Source of the DNA: Gracilaria gracilis | Lineage: Eukaryota > Rhodophyta > Florideophyceae > Gracilariales > Gracilariaceae | NCBI GenBank assembly: GCA_030374805.1 | Contig: JARGSG010000018.1 | Coordinates: forward strand, 310,001-374,000 | DNA: 64,000 nucleotides | Direction: 5' to 3' | Shown here: piece by piece, positions 61,320 through 64,000 of the stretch | Layout of the letters: each line of letters starts with the position of its first letter | Numbering within the stretch: position 1 is the stretch's first letter | Made by a program: the position numbers and the translations under genes | Notes under the pieces: model-generated | What the model saw: the letters and a program-made list of their open reading frames with translations, nothing else | The model's database searches: none | What the model was told of the DNA's origin: nothing

Positions 61320-61490
61320 CCAGCTTCCACCCACACTATATTTGTGGTGTATGAATTAGTGTGGGCCACAGTAATAAACCCGTTACGTATTTAGTGTGGC
61401 TGCTCAATATGGTGTGGCCTACACTAATATCTGTGAAGCCGCTCTCAAGCAGGGTCTTCGAATTAGTGTGGGCCACACTAGTTACAGTGT
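61320..61490. repeat. Subterminal palindromic repeats of pogo copy 2
   Basis: Several copies of a TTAGTGTGG(G)CCACA(C)TAA-type palindrome: about 61354-61372, 61391-61400, 61415-61428 and 61462-61481. Related copies lie at the left end (about 59461-59515). Such arrays are typical binding sites for the transposase. Confidence 0.6.
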
Positions 61491-61499
61491 TGACCTGTA

Positions 61500-63417
61500 C
61501 CGTTGGAGGACGGACACGTTTACACAGTTGAAACAAGCGCACCCGTTGTGTACGTGTCCATCGATCGATCTAATATACTTTCACCTTCATAGCTGGCACC
61601 GTGTCCATGCGTGTCACCTGTGTGCGCTTAGATGTCTGTCAAAGTGTCACAGATTGACGTAATCATGTGCACTGCATGACAAAGCATTAGAAGAACCTTC
61701 TTCTTCGCACCTTGGAAGACTATTCTATGGCGTCGAATTCTGGAACGATTGAACGACAGAGCCTGTTACTAAATCTCATGGGCCAGTGAAAAGAAGAACA
61801 ATCATGTTCACTGGACACTTCCAAGACTCTGCTCTATATACGAAGGCCTTCAAGTAGTGCGAGGAAAAAGAGCACAATCTTCCACCAAAAGCTCGCTCAA
61901 AATACCATCAGTGTCGTCACCGAAATGAGTCACGTACCTAGTGAGGGCCAAGTGAATTTGACAGCATCGTTCCAGCTCGTTCTGGGGAGCTATATGCATT
62001 GTCCCCAGCTGGTCATCCGACCTCTAAGCTGAAACATGAACTTGTTGTCACTCCTGCGGCACTATCACCAGACGAATAGAACCGAATTCCAAGTCTGTCA
62101 ACGTGCGGACGACGGTTTTGTTCTCGAACAAAGAAGCAGCATCGCATCCAGCTCCTACTCAGAACGGTACTGGGTGCCCACTACCCTGCAGTGGTGAGCA
62201 GAAGCCGTGCTACACAAAACGAAACATGGCCATACTCATAGTTCAAAATATTTTGAACCGCTACAATCGCATGTACACCACCACAGCAAGAACAATCGAT
62301 GCTGTCGAAAATTCTACGTGTAAACGCACGGAGTACTTGATCTTTGAAGCGCGGACGGTACATTAGCGCCAATCATGATATCCTTGTCACAACTGTCTCT
62401 TTCCTCGACCCAGAAGACCCTGCGAAGTTTTTTTTGGGCGGGTTGACTTTCCAGATGGTGAGCAAGACCAAGGCTGTTAAGCCTCTTAATTCTCTCGGCG
62501 GGCTCTTTCCTTGCCAGTCTCTTCTTTGCTGCATGTTCTCACGTGGTGGTGCGTACGTGGGGAATGAATATCAATGAACAGCACGGCAAACCCATGTGAG
62601 CCAGTTAATACTGAAACATTGCTGGATTTAGAACCGTACGCATATCGCTTCATGACATTGATGCTTTAGGCTACCGCAACAAGGAATATACCAGCTTAAT
62701 GTTGGTTCCCCGCTTAATTAGATCGCATTCCATTTCCGCCAGAGACAACTCATAAAGACGATTTGCAGTAGAACGACGTTCACAATTTGTGGCTTTGGAA
62801 TTTGATGTACTTTGAAACAAAAACTTTTTGAATCACGAGCTATTGAAGAACTATCACTAACTAAAACAATCTCGGAAGCTGTACGCTCTGATGGTATATC
62901 TACGGGCTATTATATGTGCTACATGTGGTATGCGAGAACTCAGAGTGATATGGCAAATTTGGAGGAGTTTGTACTGTGCCTTCACATGCGTGATAGCAAA
63001 TGTAAAGACTTTTTGAGAACAGGTGTCGTTCATGCACGCGCTGCCATGCTGGCGCCATATGCATTTCATTCGTTGTCTTTTGTTCAGCCATCACTTGTAA
63101 AGCGTCTTGAGGGTGTTGTACGTTCCACGTCTCTGCGACTATCAGACACATTTGCGCCTTATTGGAAAGCATGGTTGTCATGTTCTGACGATGTATCACG
63201 ATTCCAACTTTCCAGACACTACTTAACGCATCCCGGAGTAAAACCCGGAAGCAGGAAGCAAGAGACAGCGTGCTGTCCATTTATTCCGTGTAGTGCCGTA
63301 CCGTTGTGAACCTTGACTGTGCCGGTCATCCGAGGTAACTCCCGCCTTCAGTTCGCTTTAGCTCCGCTCTAACTCTAACACCTTAATCGCGGGTGTCAAC
63401 ACGCCGAGGATCTCACT
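61500..63417. other. Intergenic, no firm gene
   Basis: About 1.9 kb. A plus-strand frame at about 62890-63309 (from MCYMWYARTQSDMANLEE) is open but ends in low-quality sequence and matches nothing I recognise. The last 100 bp are C/T-rich, as expected 5' of the vWA gene. No clear TATA box. Confidence 0.4.
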
Positions 63418-64000
63418 ATGGGCTTGTTCTCAGGGCGGCGATGTTTCTTGTTATTTCTTACTTGTCTTTCAGCCGTCCATGCATTTCCTTATGGCCCTAC
63501 ATGTCGCGCCAAGACTGTTTTTCCTTACGTGACTTGTGGTCCATCGCCAGACAGATGTTTCGACACTTACGACCTCGCCGACGGATTCTGTGCACCAAAG
63601 GATCAATTTGGATGCAAGGTGCAGCCATGTTCAGGTGGAGGCTTTGGATGCAGTCTTGACCCAGCAACCAGCAGCTCTTGTTCACATGGAGAGATCGCCG
63701 CAAGCGATGTGAAACTAACTCTTGAACAGCCAGTTTCAATTAATCTAAGACTCAATCCAACGCCTCCCACCGTTGATGTGGTTCTACTCATAGACGCATC
63801 GGCATCGATGAAAGCTCATCTGGAAGCAATCAAACCTAAGCTGGTTTCGTTCTTGAACAGCCTCGAAACGTCCTGGGCCACGAAAGTGGGTGTTGGCATT
63901 TACGGGCCGGAAGGCTCGTTTGACTCTACTGGCATCTCTGCTCTGTCCGCGGTTGACGAAGATGTGAGCAAAGCCATTCAAGCGCTGGACCGCGTACCCG
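63418..64000 (+). CDS. Secreted von Willebrand factor A-domain protein (3' end outside window)
   Basis: Open from ATG 63418 to the window edge (194 codons, no stop). Residues 1-22 form a signal peptide (MGLFSGRRCFLLFLTCLSAVHA). A Cys-rich extracellular segment follows (about eleven Cys in residues 28-90, for example CGPSPDRCFDTYD and CKVQPCSGGGFGC). The von Willebrand factor A domain starts near residue 117: TVDVVLLIDASASMKAHLEA. D-A-S-A-S is the MIDAS metal site (D-x-S-x-S). Then FLNSLETSWATKVGVGIYGPEG gives the first helix and second strand. The DxSxSM form resembles integrin beta and other adhesion vWA domains. Probably a cell-surface or matrix protein of the host. Single exon so far. Confidence 0.85.
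   Translation, partial: MGLFSGRRCFLLFLTCLSAVHAFPYGPTCRAKTVFPYVTCGPSPDRCFDTYDLADGFCAPKDQFGCKVQPCSGGGFGCSLDPATSSSCSHGEIAASDVKLTLEQPVSINLRLNPTPPTVDVVLLIDASASMKAHLEAIKPKLVSFLNSLETSWATKVGVGIYGPEGSFDSTGISALSAVDEDVSKAIQALDRVP

Larger units (their letters stand above)
59446..61497 (+). mobile_element. Pogo-like DNA transposon, degenerate copy
   Basis: 2,052 bp. Perfect terminal inverted repeats CAGGTCAACACTGTAACTAG (59446-59465) and the reverse complement (61478-61497), with the match continuing to GTGTGG. The TA target duplication is at 59444-59445 and 61498-61499. It is inserted inside the right 9-bp target duplication of the MULE. It encodes one DDE_1 transposase pseudogene. Palindromic TTAGTGTGGGCCACACTAA-like subterminal repeats lie near both ends. 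Confidence 0.9.

Noticed and set aside
62812..63309. Open frame of 165 codons upstream of the vWA gene
   Set aside because: No ATG at the start of the frame, no family match, ends in an atypical Cys/Pro tail; not strong enough for a gene call.

Overview
This is eukaryotic nuclear DNA that is mostly transposable elements, many of them nested, with a few single-exon host genes between them. The organism cannot be named from this sequence. Compact intron-poor host genes together with Ty3/gypsy chromoviruses, PIF/Harbinger, pogo and MULE elements would fit a multicellular red alga (a florideophyte such as Chondrus). An oomycete-like protist is the main alternative. Treat the taxonomy as a weak inference.

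Layout, left to right. (1) 1-6.58 kb: a PIF/Harbinger element cut by the left edge. Its transposase (+) and Myb/SANT-like partner (-) are separated by a 4.4 kb GC-rich block holding broken gene pieces: a TRM1 tRNA-methyltransferase pseudogene, a DUF829/TMEM53-like fragment and a 22-bp minisatellite. (2) 7.8-8.2 kb: a small host gene of unknown function. (3) 8.44-14.07 kb: Ty3/gypsy element E1 with chromodomain, TSD GATGT. (4) 14.80-31.06 kb: a second Harbinger element. Inside it lie an intact pogo-like transposon (14.94-17.15 kb) and the 11.4 kb Ty3/gypsy element E2 (18.72-30.12 kb, TSD CTGTG). E2 splits the Myb-like gene and carries a long antisense ORF. (5) 32.5-34.9 kb: a DMT/EamA transporter gene and a possible CAP-domain gene. 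(6) 35.05-42.48 kb: Ty3/gypsy element E4 (TSD ATACT), with a zinc-finger ORF before gag and two paralogous accessory ORFs after pol, inserted 13 bp downstream of the stop codon of a host exon. (7) 44.24-59.44 kb: a MULE with about 250-bp terminal inverted repeats. It encodes a Ulp1-like protease, a FAR1-like domain, and a transposase with a SWIM finger. The protease gene is split by the young Ty3/gypsy element E3 (48.90-58.33 kb, TSD AGTGT, LTRs almost identical). (8) 59.45-61.50 kb: a decayed pogo-like element inserted in the MULE target-site duplication. (9) 63.42 kb to the right edge: the 5' part of a secreted von Willebrand factor A gene.

Nesting gives a relative history: Harbinger before pogo and E2; MULE before E3 and the second pogo copy. 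Almost all element ORFs carry in-frame stops or frameshifts although the LTR pairs are about 98-99.8% identical by eye. Where the lost residue can be inferred, most stops look like C-to-T or G-to-A transitions. The elements were therefore either copied in trans after inactivation or mutated fast after insertion. The most unusual items are the accessory ORFs of E4, the antisense ORF of E2, the repeated polypurine motifs in E2 and E3, and the gene-fragment cargo in the first Harbinger element.
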